64,000 nucleotides of DNA from Halostella salina (GCF_003675855.1 NZ_RCIH01000001.1:372001-436000); one strand, 5' to 3'. Positions 31,116 to 41,050 are shown, counted from the first letter of the stretch. The notes: generated from the sequence alone by a model not told the origin. A program made the numbers and translations.

Positions 31116-31832
31116 CTACGAGCGCTCGGCTTCTAGCTTCTTCACCCGCGTCGCGAGCGCCAGGAACGTCGCCAGCAGCGTCAGCACGACCGCGCCGGCG
31201 GCGGCGTACTCGTGGGCCGGCGAGGTGTGGACGACGGCGCTGCCGGTCAGGTCCTCGGCGGGGACGAACGTGTGGTGGGGCGTGCCGACGATGGGCACGA
31301 AGTAGTCGACCACGTCGTTGAACCCGTACCACAGCAGTGCGACGGCGACGCCCCCGACCCGAAAGTCAGCGATCCGATAGAGGACGAAGCCCTGGACGAC
31401 CATCGCGAGGTGGCTCCAGAACAGGAAGTTGTACATCGCGGGGTGGAGGTAGGAGAAGTCGGATTTGAACACGAGCAGGACGTACGGCGTCCAGAACCCG
31501 AGCTTCAGACAGCCGAAGAAGGCGAGGGCGGTGAGCCATTCCCGCTGGCGGCCGAGCTTCCACGAGGCGATGGCGGCCGCGATGAACAGCGTCGCCACGG
31601 GGCTGTCGGGGACGAACGGCCACATGACGGTCGGCTCCCGCGCGAGCTGGCCGGTGATCAGCGACCCCGACAGCATGAGGGGGTCGAACCCGTAGTACCA
31701 GAAGCCGAAGGCGGTGCCGAGCAGGTTGATGGCCACGACGAGCCAGGCAAAGCGGAGGCCGAGGTCCTCCAGTTTCCGCGGGACGGGGGCGACGTACCAC
31801 GGAAGCGACGGCCGCGCCGGAAGCGTTGACAT
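31116..31832 (-). CDS. DUF1405 family membrane protein
   Basis: 238 residues with about six membrane helices. Features I associate with DUF1405 are an early [13 protein letters not shown] segment, [15 protein letters not shown], a [32 protein letters not shown]-like block (residues about 115-147), and [15 protein letters not shown] near the end. The family occurs in archaea and Firmicutes and has no known function. It is divergent from pdxS, with 109 bp between starts. Confidence 0.85.
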   Translation of the reverse strand: MSTLPARPSLPWYVAPVPRKLEDLGLRFAWLVVAINLLGTAFGFWYYGFDPLMLSGSLITGQLAREPTVMWPFVPDSPVATLFIAAAIASWKLGRQREWLTALAFFGCLKLGFWTPYVLLVFKSDFSYLHPAMYNFLFWSHLAMVVQGFVLYRIADFRVGGVAVALLWYGFNDVVDYFVPIVGTPHHTFVPAEDLTGSAVVHTSPAHEYAAAGAVVLTLLATFLALATRVKKLEAERS

Positions 31833-31941
31833 CGGCCGTGTCCACGCAACAGGGGCGCAAAACGGTAGCGGTTTCGGCGCGACGCCGAGTGCCGGCTACG
31901 GAAAGGACAGCGGTAAGTGCGACCGGTCCGAACGGATCGCC

Positions 31942-32850
31942 ATGGCCGAAGACACCGATCTGGAGGAGCTCAAACGCGGCACGGAACTCGTCAAGCGGGG
32001 CTTCGCCCGCATGCAGAAAGGCGGCGTCATCATGGACGTCGTCAACCGCGAGCAGGCCCGCATCGCCGAGGACGCCGGCGCGGTCGCGGTGATGGCACTA
32101 GAGGCGGTCCCGGCCGACATCCGCAAGCGCGGCGGCGTCGCCCGGATGCCCGACCCCGTCGACGTGGAGGCGATCATCGACGAGGTGTCGATCCCGGTGA
32201 TGGGCAAGTCCCGGATCGGCCACGCGAAGGAGGCCCAGATCCTCGAAGCCATCGGCGTCGACATGATCGACGAGAGCGAGGTGCTGACGCCGGCCGACGA
32301 CCGCTACCACATCGACAAGCGCGACTTCACCTCGCCGTTCGTCTGCGGTGCGCGCAACCTCGGCGAGGCGCTCCGCCGGATCGACGAGGGCGCGGCGATG
32401 ATCCGCACCAAGGGCGAGGCCGGCACCGGCGACGTGAACCAGGCCGTCCACCACCAGCGCAACATCAAGGGGTCGATCCGGAAGCTCGAAGGCATGAGTT
32501 ACCAGGAGCGCGAGAAGTGGGCCCGCGAGCACGAGGCTCCCGCGGACCTGGTCCACGAGACGGCCGACCAGGGCCGGCTACCCGTCGTCAACTTCGCCGC
32601 CGGCGGCATCGCGACGCCAGCGGACGCGGCGCTGATGATGCACCACGGCTGCGACGGCATCTTCGTCGGCAGCGGCATCTTCGGCGCGGAGGACCCCACG
32701 GCGATGGGCGAGGCCATCGTGCAGGCGACGAACAACTGGGACGACCCCGAGGCGCTCGCCGACATCAGCAAGGACATCGGCAGCGGCATGCGCGGCGACG
32801 CCAACGCCGACCTCCCCGAGGAGGAGAAGCTGCAGGACCGCGGCGTCTAG
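31942..32850 (+). CDS. pdxS: Pyridoxal 5'-phosphate synthase, lyase subunit
   Basis: 302 residues, a TIM barrel that condenses ribose 5-phosphate, glyceraldehyde 3-phosphate and ammonia to PLP. Catalytic lysines lie in [12 protein letters not shown] and [15 protein letters not shown]. Other invariant blocks are [20 protein letters not shown] and [19 protein letters not shown] with [12 protein letters not shown]. Ammonia normally comes from the glutaminase PdxT, whose gene is not in the window. The stop codon overlaps the stop of the next, opposite-strand gene. Confidence 0.96.
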   Translation: MAEDTDLEELKRGTELVKRGFARMQKGGVIMDVVNREQARIAEDAGAVAVMALEAVPADIRKRGGVARMPDPVDVEAIIDEVSIPVMGKSRIGHAKEAQILEAIGVDMIDESEVLTPADDRYHIDKRDFTSPFVCGARNLGEALRRIDEGAAMIRTKGEAGTGDVNQAVHHQRNIKGSIRKLEGMSYQEREKWAREHEAPADLVHETADQGRLPVVNFAAGGIATPADAALMMHHGCDGIFVGSGIFGAEDPTAMGEAIVQATNNWDDPEALADISKDIGSGMRGDANADLPEEEKLQDRGV

Positions 32851-33194
32851 TCGGCTCCCGTTCTCTCTTTCACGGTTACCGCGACCAGTAACGACAGGTA
32901 CCCGCCGACACCGCCGAGCAGCGCCCACAGCGCCCAGTCCGGCGCTCGCGGCCCGACGGCGACGGCAAGACCGACCGCGACCAGCGTCGCGCCCCACCGC
33001 ACCCCCGGACGCTTCCAGAGACGGCGAACGCGCTCGCGGTGGCGGAACAGGACGGCCTCCAGCAACAGCGCACCGGCGGCACCGGCGGCGATTGCTGACG
33101 AGGTGGGCGTGGCTCCCCGCCGTGCGAGAAGGACGACCGGAACCAGACCGACGGCCAGCGCTGAGAGCGCGTCGGTCGCCCGTTCACGGGTCAC
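32847..33194 (-). CDS. Small membrane protein downstream of thrB
   Basis: 115 residues with about four hydrophobic segments separated by short basic loops ([72 protein letters not shown]). Its start overlaps the thrB stop by 11 bp, so it is in the thrB operon. No family recognised. Confidence 0.7.
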   Translation of the reverse strand: MTRERATDALSALAVGLVPVVLLARRGATPTSSAIAAGAAGALLLEAVLFRHRERVRRLWKRPGVRWGATLVAVGLAVAVGPRAPDWALWALLGGVGGYLSLLVAVTVKERTGAD

Positions 33195-34068
33195 GGAACA
33201 CTTCCGCCCCGCCGGCGATCCGGGTCCGGTACGCCCGGGCGTCCACCCCGGCGTCGTCGAACGCCTCGACCATCGCGGACGCGACCCGGCGGCGACCGTC
33301 GGCGCGACAGGCGGCGATGACGCCCGGGCCAGCGCCGCTGACGGTGACGCCGGTCGCGCCGGCGTCCAGCGCTGCCTCGCGGACCGCGTCGTAGCCGGTT
33401 ATCAGCTCCGCGCGGGCGGGCGTGACGATGGCGTCCTCCATCCCCTCGCCGACGAGTTCCGGGTCGTCGCGGGCCATGCCGACGGTGAGCGTGGCGGCGC
33501 GGCCGACGGTGTCGACAACGTCCTCCACATCGGCCGACTCCGGCACGACCCGGCGGGCGTCGCGGGTCGAGACGACGATGTCCGGGAGGCAGACGACGAG
33601 CGGTACGTTCGCGTCGACGTGGACGACGCCGTCGCCGCGGGCGACCGTGAAGCCGCCGAGCAGGGCGGGCGCGACGTTGTCCTCGTGGGCCTCGCCGGAC
33701 ACCAGCGCCTCGCCCTCCGCGGCGACCGGCACCAGTTCCTCCCGGGTGAGGCCGCGGTCGTACAGTTCGTTCAGGGCGAGCGCCGCCCCGGCGGCGCTGG
33801 CGGCCGACGAGCCGAGGCCCGACGCCGGGCGGACGCCCTTGTCGATCCGGATCCGGGCGGGGGCGTCCAGCGCCTCGGCGACGGCCCCGGCGGTGTTTTT
33901 CTCCGGGTCCTCGGGGATGTACTGGCTGCCGGCCCCCGTCACCTCGATGGTCGTCTCGGGGGCGCGCTCGACCCGGACCACGTCCGCGGGGCGGTCCAGC
34001 GCCGCCCCGAACACGTCGAACCCGCTCCCGAGGTTGGCGCTGGTCGCGGGAGCGCGGACGGTGAGCAT
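33184..34068 (-). CDS. thrB: Homoserine kinase
   Basis: 294 residues, GHMP kinase family. The enzyme phosphorylates homoserine to O-phosphohomoserine for threonine synthesis. The start is RAPATSANLGSGFDVFGAAL; the ATP loop is VRPASGLGSSAASAAGAAL (residues about 81-99); the third motif is TGVTVSGAGPGVIAAC. This length and the PATSANLGSGFD opening are specific to ThrB among GHMP kinases. The downstream membrane-protein gene overlaps by 11 bp. No other threonine genes are adjacent. Confidence 0.95.
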   Translation of the reverse strand: MLTVRAPATSANLGSGFDVFGAALDRPADVVRVERAPETTIEVTGAGSQYIPEDPEKNTAGAVAEALDAPARIRIDKGVRPASGLGSSAASAAGAALALNELYDRGLTREELVPVAAEGEALVSGEAHEDNVAPALLGGFTVARGDGVVHVDANVPLVVCLPDIVVSTRDARRVVPESADVEDVVDTVGRAATLTVGMARDDPELVGEGMEDAIVTPARAELITGYDAVREAALDAGATGVTVSGAGPGVIAACRADGRRRVASAMVEAFDDAGVDARAYRTRIAGGAEVFRDP

Positions 34069-34179
34069 GTCAGTCAGTTACCTGACCCCACGCAAAAAGG
34101 TAGCGAACCCGCCGCTCGACCGGAACGTACCCGGCGCTCCATGGAAAGACCCATCCCGGCAACGGCCGAACCCCCGGCC

Positions 34180-35520
34180 ATGATCGGCATCGTCGGCGGC
34201 GGGATCGCCGGGCTGGCGGCGGCCCACCGCCTGCAGGAGCGCGGCCACGAGGTGCAGGTGTTCGAGGCGAGCGATGCGATGGGCGGCCTCGCGGCCACCT
34301 ACGAGACCCAGGGTGACCCCATCGAACGCTACTACCACCACCTCTCGAAGTCGGAGGAGACCATCGTCGAGGTGATCGAGGACCTGGGGCTCGGCGACCG
34401 CCTGGAGTGGCGCTACTCGACCACGGCGAACTACGTCGACGGCGTCGTTCACCCGCTGGACAAGCCCTGGGAGATACTGGCCTTCCCGCACCTCTCGCTG
34501 TACGACACGTTCCGGCTCGGCCTGCTGACGATGGACATCGACGTCCGCGGCGGCGTTCCGAAGTTCGACTCCTACGAGCGTCTGGAGGACTTCGAGGACG
34601 TACCGATCCGCGAGTTCGTCGTCGAGCACACGACCGAGGGCGTGTACGAGAACTTCTTCGAGCCGCTGCTGGACGCGAAGTTCGGCGACCGCAAGGACGA
34701 CGTGAGCGCGGCGTGGCTGCTCGGCCGGATCAAGTTCCGCGGCGAGCGGGACCTGCTCCGCGGCGAGATCCTCGGCTATCTGGAGGGGGGCTTCGGCGTC
34801 CTGCTCGACGCGCTGGTCGAGGCGGTCGGCCGCGAGAACATCACGACGGGCGCGCGAGTGACCGACCTCGGGATGGCGGACGGGGCGGTCGAGTCGCTGA
34901 CCGCCGAGACCGGTGACGGCGTCGAGACCCACGCCGTCGACGGCGTCGTCGTCGCCGCGATGCCGAACGTGCTGGAGGCCCTGACCGGCTACGAGTGCGA
35001 CATCGACTTCCAGGGGACGATCTGCTCGGTGATCTCGATGGACGAACCGCTGCTCGACACGTACTGGCTCAACGTCGCCGATGACGCGCCCTTCGGCGCG
35101 CTCATCGAGCACACAAACTTCGTCGAACCCGAGCGCTACGGCGGCGAACACCTGCTGTACGTCGCCCGCTACGTGCAGGACCCGAGCGAGGAGATCTGGG
35201 GACTCGACGACGAGGCCGTCGAGGAGCGCTGGTTCGACGGCATCGAGGACCTGTTCCCCGCGTTCGACCGCGACGCGGTGAACTGGGTCGAAACGTCTCG
35301 CAACCCCCGCACTGCGCCGGTGTACGAGCGCGGCTACCTCGACATGGTGATCCCGTACGACCTCGGCGACGAGGTGGCCGACGGGCTGTACTACGCCGGG
35401 ATGGCGAGCCGCGCGCAGTACCCCGAGCGGAGCCTCAACGGCGGCATCGTCGCCGGCTTCGAGGCTGCTGACCGGGCCGTCGAGCGGGCGCGGACGGCGG
35501 CGACGCCGGAGCCGAACTGA
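34180..35520 (+). CDS. FAD-dependent amine-oxidase/protoporphyrinogen-oxidase-like flavoprotein
   Basis: 446 residues from ATG at 34180; an in-frame ATG at 34141 would add 13 residues with no homology. The dinucleotide-binding start IGIVGGGIAGLAAAHRLQERGHEVQVFEASDAMGG (residues 2-36 in pieces) and the C-terminal FAD block GLYYAGMASRAQYPERSLNGGIVAGFEAAD define the family. The middle (DPIERYYHHLSKSEETIVEVIEDLGLGD) resembles UDP-galactopyranose-mutase-like and HemY-like oxidoreductases found near polysaccharide genes. Substrate unknown. It is divergent from thrB, with about 110 bp between the two starts. Confidence 0.85.
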   Translation: MIGIVGGGIAGLAAAHRLQERGHEVQVFEASDAMGGLAATYETQGDPIERYYHHLSKSEETIVEVIEDLGLGDRLEWRYSTTANYVDGVVHPLDKPWEILAFPHLSLYDTFRLGLLTMDIDVRGGVPKFDSYERLEDFEDVPIREFVVEHTTEGVYENFFEPLLDAKFGDRKDDVSAAWLLGRIKFRGERDLLRGEILGYLEGGFGVLLDALVEAVGRENITTGARVTDLGMADGAVESLTAETGDGVETHAVDGVVVAAMPNVLEALTGYECDIDFQGTICSVISMDEPLLDTYWLNVADDAPFGALIEHTNFVEPERYGGEHLLYVARYVQDPSEEIWGLDDEAVEERWFDGIEDLFPAFDRDAVNWVETSRNPRTAPVYERGYLDMVIPYDLGDEVADGLYYAGMASRAQYPERSLNGGIVAGFEAADRAVERARTAATPEPN

Positions 35521-35601
35521 CGCCCGGCATCCGGCCTGTCCCCGCTCTCTTGCCGTCCGGGAAGCCCAAACGTTTAGTTCTGCCCTGCGACGCTTCCGAT
35601 A

Positions 35602-37431
35602 ATGGCCGACCCCGATCACGACCCCGACACCTCGGAGGGGGAGGAGGCGGAGGAGGCGGTACGAGAGGCGGTCGAACGCTCCCGGAGCGGCGCGCCAGCT
35701 GTCGGGCGGGTCGTCCGCGACCGGTTCTCGACCGACGAGGTGTTCCAGCGGATCGTCGCGGCCGCCGACGAGGAGATCACCGCGGGGAACCGCGAACTGT
35801 TCTTCAGCGGGCTGGCGGCGGGCTTTGCGATCACCGTCACGTTCCTGCTGTACGTCTCGCTGTACGCCTCCACGGGCGGCGACCCGGTGCTCTCGGCGAT
35901 GCTGTACCCCCTCGGGTTCATCTACATCATCATCGGCGGCTACCAGCTGTACACCGAGCAGACGCTGCCCCCGGTCCTGCTGACCCTGGAGCGGCTGGCG
36001 AGCATCCCGGCGCTGCTGCGGAACTGGACGGTCGTGCTCGCCGGGAACTTCACCGGCGGCCTGCTCGGCGCGGCCGCCCTCGCGTTCGGCGGCGTGCTGT
36101 CGCCGGAGGCCTCGGTCGCCGCCTCCAGCATCGCTCAGAAGGGGATCGACACGGCCTGGTGGCCGCTGTTCTCGAAGGGAGCCTTCGCCGGCCTCATCGT
36201 CGCCGGTGTCGTCTGGGTCGAGTACGCCGCCCGCGACACCATCTCCCGGCTCGTCGTCGTGTACATCGCGTTCCTCTCGATCCCGATCGGCGGGCTGTTC
36301 CACTCCGTCGTCTCCTTCACCGAGCTGATCTATCTGGTGTTCGAGGGCAACCAGCCGCTGCTCGGCGGGCTGGTCGAGTTCGTCCTCCCGGTGTTACTCG
36401 GCAACACGGTCGGCGGCGTCGTGCTCGTCACCGCCGTCAACTACTTCCAGACGACCGAGGCGCGCCTCGAATCGGCGCGGTTCGAGGGCGACGACCGCCA
36501 GCTCTCCCTCCGGGAGTGGGCGTTCGGCGACCTCGTCGGCCGATCCTACGTGCCGCTCGTCGACACCGCGGAGGCGACGCCGACGACCGACGACGGCCCC
36601 TACCGCGTCGTCGTCCCCATCTCGAACCCGCGGACGGAGCAGCGGCTCGTCGAGTTCGCCGGCCGGCTGGCAGACGACCACGAGGACGCCGTCGTCGAGG
36701 TGGTCCACATCGTCCAGAAGCCGGCACGCACGTACGGTGCCCGGCAGAGCCGGCGGATCGTCGACGAATCGGAGGCGCTGATGACGGAGCTCTGCGCGTC
36801 GATCGACGAGTACGACGTGGAGTGGCGGACCTCGACGGTCGTGTCGCACCGCTCGTTCGAGGAGGTGTTCGTCGTCGCCGAGCGCAAGCGCGCCGACCTC
36901 GTCGTGATGGGCTGGGGCGAGGACCGGCTGTGGGACGCCGCCCGCGCCGAGCGCCCGATCGCCGAACTCACCAGTCAGCTCCCCTGTGACTTCCTCGTGC
37001 TCAAGGACCGAAACCTCGACATCTCGCGGGTGCTCCTGTCGGTCGTCGACAACGACAACGCGGACCTCAGCGCCGAGGTCGCCGATATGCTCGACTCGAC
37101 CGCCGGCTCCGACGTCTCGCTGCTCCACGTCGTCGACGGTCCGGACGAGCTCGAAGCCGGCGAGCGGTTCCTCTCGGAATGGGCCGCCGAGCGCGGCCTC
37201 GACGACGCCGTCTTCACGGTCGACGACTCCGGCGACCCCGAGTCGGCCATCCGCCGCGAGGCGGCCGACCACACGCTGCTTTTGGTCGGCGCGACCGAGC
37301 GCGGCCTGCTCTCCCGGCTCGTTCACGGCTCGTTGCACTACGACATCGTCGAGGAGGTCGACTGTTCGGTGCTGCTGGCCGAACGGCCGGGTAAGCGGAG
37401 CCTCCGCGAACGGCTGTTCGGGCGGCGGTAG
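35602..37431 (+). CDS. Formate/nitrite-transporter channel fused to two universal-stress domains
   Basis: 609 residues. After a 40-residue acidic lead, residues about 45-305 are a formate/nitrite transporter (FNT) pentameric channel with six helices (FSGLAAGFAITVTFLLY, TVVLAGNFTGGLLGAAAL, PVLLGNTVGGVVLVTAVNYF). Residues about 335-475 and 480-600 are two UspA-like alpha/beta domains (VVPISNPRTEQRLVEFAG..ADLVVMGWGEDRL and VLLSVVDNDNADLSAEVAD..LLLVGATERGLLSRL). FNT channels pass formate, nitrite or other small anions. Usp domains bind ATP or act as stress sensors, so a nucleotide-gated or stress-regulated channel is plausible. A TATA-like gtttag lies 27 bp upstream, giving a leaderless start. 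Confidence 0.92.
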   Translation: MADPDHDPDTSEGEEAEEAVREAVERSRSGAPAVGRVVRDRFSTDEVFQRIVAAADEEITAGNRELFFSGLAAGFAITVTFLLYVSLYASTGGDPVLSAMLYPLGFIYIIIGGYQLYTEQTLPPVLLTLERLASIPALLRNWTVVLAGNFTGGLLGAAALAFGGVLSPEASVAASSIAQKGIDTAWWPLFSKGAFAGLIVAGVVWVEYAARDTISRLVVVYIAFLSIPIGGLFHSVVSFTELIYLVFEGNQPLLGGLVEFVLPVLLGNTVGGVVLVTAVNYFQTTEARLESARFEGDDRQLSLREWAFGDLVGRSYVPLVDTAEATPTTDDGPYRVVVPISNPRTEQRLVEFAGRLADDHEDAVVEVVHIVQKPARTYGARQSRRIVDESEALMTELCASIDEYDVEWRTSTVVSHRSFEEVFVVAERKRADLVVMGWGEDRLWDAARAERPIAELTSQLPCDFLVLKDRNLDISRVLLSVVDNDNADLSAEVADMLDSTAGSDVSLLHVVDGPDELEAGERFLSEWAAERGLDDAVFTVDDSGDPESAIRREAADHTLLLVGATERGLLSRLVHGSLHYDIVEEVDCSVLLAERPGKRSLRERLFGRR

Positions 37432-37454
37432 CCGGCGGGGTGCGCCGCGGCGGC

Positions 37455-38033
37455 TTACTTCTCGACGCCGGGCGCGTCGCCCACGTCAACCTCGCTCGGC
37501 TCGTCGTGCCCGCCGACGACGAGGTTGCCGTCGCCGTCCTCGACGTACACGTCGTCGGCGAAGCCGCCCTCGGCGTGGGGGTGCTCGGGGTCGTCGAGTT
37601 TCTCGGGCGTCGAGGGGGCCTCGGCGACGCCGTCGGCCGGGTAGAACTCGCCGAGCGGGTCGTCGATGGTGATCCCGTGGCGCTCGAAGAACTCGGCGTG
37701 GCGGTCGTAGTGGGTTTCCAGTTCGTCGCTGGGAAACTCCATCATCTCCGTCCAGCCGTGGTTGTAGAAGTCGAAGTTGGCCTGCACGTGGGTGATCTCG
37801 CGGGCCTCAGCCTCGGTGAAGCCGGCGTTCAGCGCGGCGACGTACGTGTCGAACGTCGCGTCGAAGAAGTCGTCGAGGTGGTCGCGGCGCTCCTCGCGGT
37901 GTGTCTCGTCGGCCTTGTCGAGGAAGACGGAGGTGTGGAGGTCGACGAGCTTGCTCCGCACGACGCCGCCGACGACCGGCGTGGTGAGCGACTTCTTCGC
38001 GGCCCAGTGACGGACGTTCTGGCGGATCTTCAT
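37455..38033 (-). CDS. Conserved haloarchaeal protein (DUF6149-like)
   Basis: 192 residues, soluble and acidic. It starts MKIRQNVRHWAAKKSLTTP, which I recognise from a haloarchaeal family listed as DUF6149 (from memory). It is rich in His and aromatic residues in the centre (THVQANFDFYNHGWTEMMEF, YDRHAEFFERHG), which could bind a metal, and has a 50-residue acidic C-terminal tail. It is divergent from the flavoprotein at 38118 by 84 bp and convergent with the FNT-Usp gene. Confidence 0.78.
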   Translation of the reverse strand: MKIRQNVRHWAAKKSLTTPVVGGVVRSKLVDLHTSVFLDKADETHREERRDHLDDFFDATFDTYVAALNAGFTEAEAREITHVQANFDFYNHGWTEMMEFPSDELETHYDRHAEFFERHGITIDDPLGEFYPADGVAEAPSTPEKLDDPEHPHAEGGFADDVYVEDGDGNLVVGGHDEPSEVDVGDAPGVEK

Positions 38034-38117
38034 ATCGGGCGTTGGGCTGGGAACCTATTCAACCCCGCGACGCGGAGATAGCAATCCACTTCAACCCCCA
38101 TTCCGAAGTAGCCGACC

Positions 38118-39392
38118 ATGACCCAGTCGTACGTAATCATCGGTGACGGTATCGCGGGGAGTTCCGCGGCCGAGACACTTCGGGAAGAGGCCCCGGAGTC
38201 GTCGATCACCGTCATCACCGATGAAGGCGAAGCCCTGTACAATCGCATCCTCATCAAGGAGTTCGCCAAAGGGAAGCTTCCGGAAGCCCCCATCTCCATC
38301 CACGAGGAGGACTGGTACGCCGAGCGGGACATCGACCTGGCGCTCAACACGCACGTCACCGAGATCGACCCCGACGCGAACGAGGTTCACACGCACGCCG
38401 GCGACGTGTACGAGTTCGACAAACTGCTGGTCGCGACCGGCGGCACGCCGACCCAGCTCCCCGTCGACAACAGCGACGCCGACGGGATCCACCACTTCTG
38501 GACGTTTCAGGACGCCCGGAAGATCGCCGAGCACGCCGAGGAGGCCGAGACGGGCGCGGTCGTCGGGGCCGGCCTGCTCGGCATCGACCTGGCGGCCATC
38601 TGCGGCGCACAGGGTATCGATGCCAACTACTTCATGCGCGGCAACCGCTGGTGGCGCTACGCGCTGTCGGAGGAGGGCGCGGAGATCATCCACGACGGCC
38701 TGCGCGAGAAGGGCGTCACCCCCGTTTTCGAGAGCGGCGTCGACCGCTTCGTCACGGACGACGACGGCCACGTCACCGCGACGGTGACGCCGGACGGCGA
38801 GGAACACGACAGCGACTTCGTCGGCGTCGCCATCGGCTTGGACTTCAACACCGAGGTCCTGCGTGGCACCGGCGTCGAACTCGACGACGGCGTCGTCGTC
38901 GACGAGTACATGCGAACGGACGTCGACGACATCTACGCGGCCGGCGACCTCACGCGCTTCTACGACACCATCCTCAACGAGCACGGCCAGAACGGCTCGT
39001 GGGGCAGCGCGAAGGAGCAGGGACAGGTCGCCGCCAAGAACATGGTCGCGGACATCGACGCCGACGGGACGACGGCCGACGAGGACGAGTCCGAGGCGTT
39101 CCGCTGGGTCTCCTCGTACTCGATCACGCACTTCGACTTCCCGTTCCTTTCCTTCGGTCATCCGACGCTGGGCGACGACCACGTCGAGCGCAAGTACAGC
39201 GACACCGAGTGGCGGCGGCTGGCGCTCAAGGACGGCAAGATCGTCGGCGGCGTCCTCATCGGCGACCTGGCACCCCAGAGCGCGTTCAAGAAGCTCGTCC
39301 GCGAGGAGCGCGACGTGAGCGGCCAGACCGACGTGCTGCTGGAGAAGGAGGTCGACCTCGACAAGCTCGACGCGCCCGCACAGGAGCAGTAG
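38118..39392 (+). CDS. FAD-dependent NAD(P)H oxidoreductase (NirB/NADH-oxidase-like)
   Basis: 424 residues. It has two Rossmann folds: FAD binding at the start (YVIIGDGIAGSSAAETLREE) and NAD(P)H binding at GAVVGAGLLGIDLAAICGAQG (residues about 150-170). The second FAD block is DDIYAAGDLTRFYDTI. No redox-active Cys pair is present, so it is not a disulfide reductase. The LYNRILIKEFAKGKLPE segment is typical of the nitrite-reductase-large-subunit/ferredoxin-reductase branch. Electron acceptor unknown. It is a monocistronic gene with an 84 bp upstream spacer. Confidence 0.88.
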   Translation: MTQSYVIIGDGIAGSSAAETLREEAPESSITVITDEGEALYNRILIKEFAKGKLPEAPISIHEEDWYAERDIDLALNTHVTEIDPDANEVHTHAGDVYEFDKLLVATGGTPTQLPVDNSDADGIHHFWTFQDARKIAEHAEEAETGAVVGAGLLGIDLAAICGAQGIDANYFMRGNRWWRYALSEEGAEIIHDGLREKGVTPVFESGVDRFVTDDDGHVTATVTPDGEEHDSDFVGVAIGLDFNTEVLRGTGVELDDGVVVDEYMRTDVDDIYAAGDLTRFYDTILNEHGQNGSWGSAKEQGQVAAKNMVADIDADGTTADEDESEAFRWVSSYSITHFDFPFLSFGHPTLGDDHVERKYSDTEWRRLALKDGKIVGGVLIGDLAPQSAFKKLVREERDVSGQTDVLLEKEVDLDKLDAPAQEQ

Positions 39393-39509
39393 CGCCCGCG
39401 ACGCCCTGATTCCTTCGCGATCCCGTACCCGATCCCCCGACGGCGGAGCGATAAACTCGCCGGGAGGGGAACGTTTATGATAAACTATGCCATTCGTTGG
39501 CACGCAACG

Positions 39510-39752
39510 ATGGCTGGTTCCTCGACCACGGACGCCCACACGCGGCATCTCACTGTACGACGAACGGACTCGGTTCCGGCGGACGCCCGCGTCCGCCACG
39601 TCGACGAACTCTCCGACGACGCCCGACAGCGGCTGATCGCGGTCGTCGGCGGCGACGCGACGGGTGCGCGACTCGACGGGACGACAGCGGGCGAGTTCGC
39701 CGACGGCGACGTGGTCGTGTCCACCGGCTACTACGAGGTCGACCTGACGTAG
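39510..39752 (+). CDS. Small haloarchaeal protein, unknown
   Basis: 80 residues from ATG at 39510. An upstream in-frame ATG at 39477 is rejected because it falls inside the TATA-like palindrome gtttatgataaac (39473-39485), which lies 25-30 bp before 39510 and implies a leaderless start. The C-terminal half (DELSDDARQRLIAVV, then FADGDVVVSTGYYEVDL) matches a pattern seen in other small haloarchaeal proteins (DUF7979-like, from memory). Soluble and acidic; no function known. Confidence 0.65.
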   Translation: MAGSSTTDAHTRHLTVRRTDSVPADARVRHVDELSDDARQRLIAVVGGDATGARLDGTTAGEFADGDVVVSTGYYEVDLT

Positions 39753-39809
39753 CGGTCCCGCCTGCCACGGACCGAAGGCGTTTTGCACGCGCCACGACGA
39801 CTTGCGGGC

Positions 39810-40223
39810 ATGGATGGCGGCGGAGACGGCGAGATGACGCTCGCCTTCGAACTCGCGGCACTGCAGGAGCTGGCGAACCCGTCGGCCGTGTTCGACGGGG
39901 CGCGCCGGTGGAGCAAGTACGTCGGCGTCGTCTCGGAGAAGCCGACGTACGTCGTCACGAACTTCACGCGCAAGGAGCGCATCCGGCAGGACTTCTTCTC
40001 CGGACCGCGCGGGAAAGCCGAGAGCCTGGAGAGCGTCAGAGAGCAGTTCGACACCGACCGCCACGTGTTCATCGGCACGACCGACGAGGACCGCGACCTG
40101 GCCGACGAGGTCGGCTGGGAGTACCTCCCCGTCGAGGACGCTGCCGAAGCCGCCGAGTGGGAACTGGGCGACGGCGACGAGGAGACGACCGACGACGACC
40201 GCGAGCGCGACGACTGGCCGTAG
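39810..40223 (+). CDS. Conserved haloarchaeal protein (DUF7124-like)
   Basis: 137 residues from ATG at 39810. An acidic lead is followed by MTLAFELAALQELANPSAVFDGARRWSKYVGVVSEKPTYVV (in pieces) and THRHVF-like FDTDRHVFIGTTDEDRDLADEVGWEYLPVE, an alpha/beta fold with alternating strands and helices. The last 20 residues are very acidic. I recall this family as DUF7124; function unknown. The next gene starts two bases after its stop (TAG then G ATG), so the two are an operon. Confidence 0.75.
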   Translation: MDGGGDGEMTLAFELAALQELANPSAVFDGARRWSKYVGVVSEKPTYVVTNFTRKERIRQDFFSGPRGKAESLESVREQFDTDRHVFIGTTDEDRDLADEVGWEYLPVEDAAEAAEWELGDGDEETTDDDRERDDWP

Positions 40224-40224
40224 G

Positions 40225-41001
40225 ATGAACCTCATCGAGACGCTCCGGGACGGGTACGCCCGCGCGGGGTCGCCAGCGGGCGTCGCCCTGACCGGCCTCG
40301 CGTTCTGCTTCCAGCTCGCGAGCACGGTCGGGCTGCAGAGCCAGCCCGCCGAGGCCACCGCCGCGCTCCGCGAGGACTTCCCGTCGCTGGCTCCGCCCGT
40401 CGACGGGCCGCTCGCGCTCCCCATGTCGGCCGGCGCGGCGGCGGCGCTGTCGCTGCTGGCGACGGTCGGCACCGTCGCGGTGTTCGTCGTCGGCTTCCGG
40501 GCGCTGTCGGCCGACGGGGTGCCCGCACCCGGGACCGTCACCCGGAACCTCGGCCGGGCGACGCTCCACGGCCTCGTCGGCTACCTCGCCCTGTTGCTCC
40601 TCGTGGCGGTCGGCACCGTCATGCTCGTCCTGCCCGGGCTGTTCGCCCTGGTCAGCTTCGCCTTCTTCGTCGGCTTCGTCGCGCTGGAGGACGAGGGCGT
40701 GGTGAGCGCGTACCGCCACAGCTGGGCGCTGGCGAGCGGCCACCGGCTCCGGATCGGGCTGCTGTTCCTGGCGCTCGTGCTCGCGGTCCTGCTGTTCACC
40801 GCCGTCGCTGGAATCGCGCTGTCGCCTCTGCTGGCCGTGTCGGAGGTCGGCTGGTGGATCGGCAATATCGCCGTCAGCGCCGTCGCGCTCGTCTACGCCG
40901 TCGCCGTGCTCTCGGCCGGCTTCGAGCGCCTGCGCGACGACGAGGCCACCGCCGCCGAGGACGACGAGTTCGCCGACATCGACGACGAACTCCTGCCCTG
41001 A
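40225..41001 (+). CDS. Polytopic membrane protein, unknown
   Basis: 258 residues with about six membrane segments. A conserved-looking centre, LPGLFALVSFAFFVGFVALEDEGVVSAYRHSWALASGHRLR, resembles the DUF7544/DUF7847-type and glycerophosphodiesterase-membrane-domain proteins in which an AxxxSWxLxxG motif follows a long helix. The C-terminal 20 residues are acidic. It is probably co-translated with the gene at 39810 (1 bp spacer). Function not known. Confidence 0.75.
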   Translation: MNLIETLRDGYARAGSPAGVALTGLAFCFQLASTVGLQSQPAEATAALREDFPSLAPPVDGPLALPMSAGAAAALSLLATVGTVAVFVVGFRALSADGVPAPGTVTRNLGRATLHGLVGYLALLLLVAVGTVMLVLPGLFALVSFAFFVGFVALEDEGVVSAYRHSWALASGHRLRIGLLFLALVLAVLLFTAVAGIALSPLLAVSEVGWWIGNIAVSAVALVYAVAVLSAGFERLRDDEATAAEDDEFADIDDELLP

Positions 41002-41050
41002 ACCCCCGTCGTCCCCGGAGTTTTTGGTCCATGCAGCCGTGTCGTCGAGC

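Noticed and set aside
39477-39509. ATG at 39477 as start of the 80-residue protein
   Set aside because: It lies inside the TATA-like palindrome; ATG at 39510 is at the right distance.
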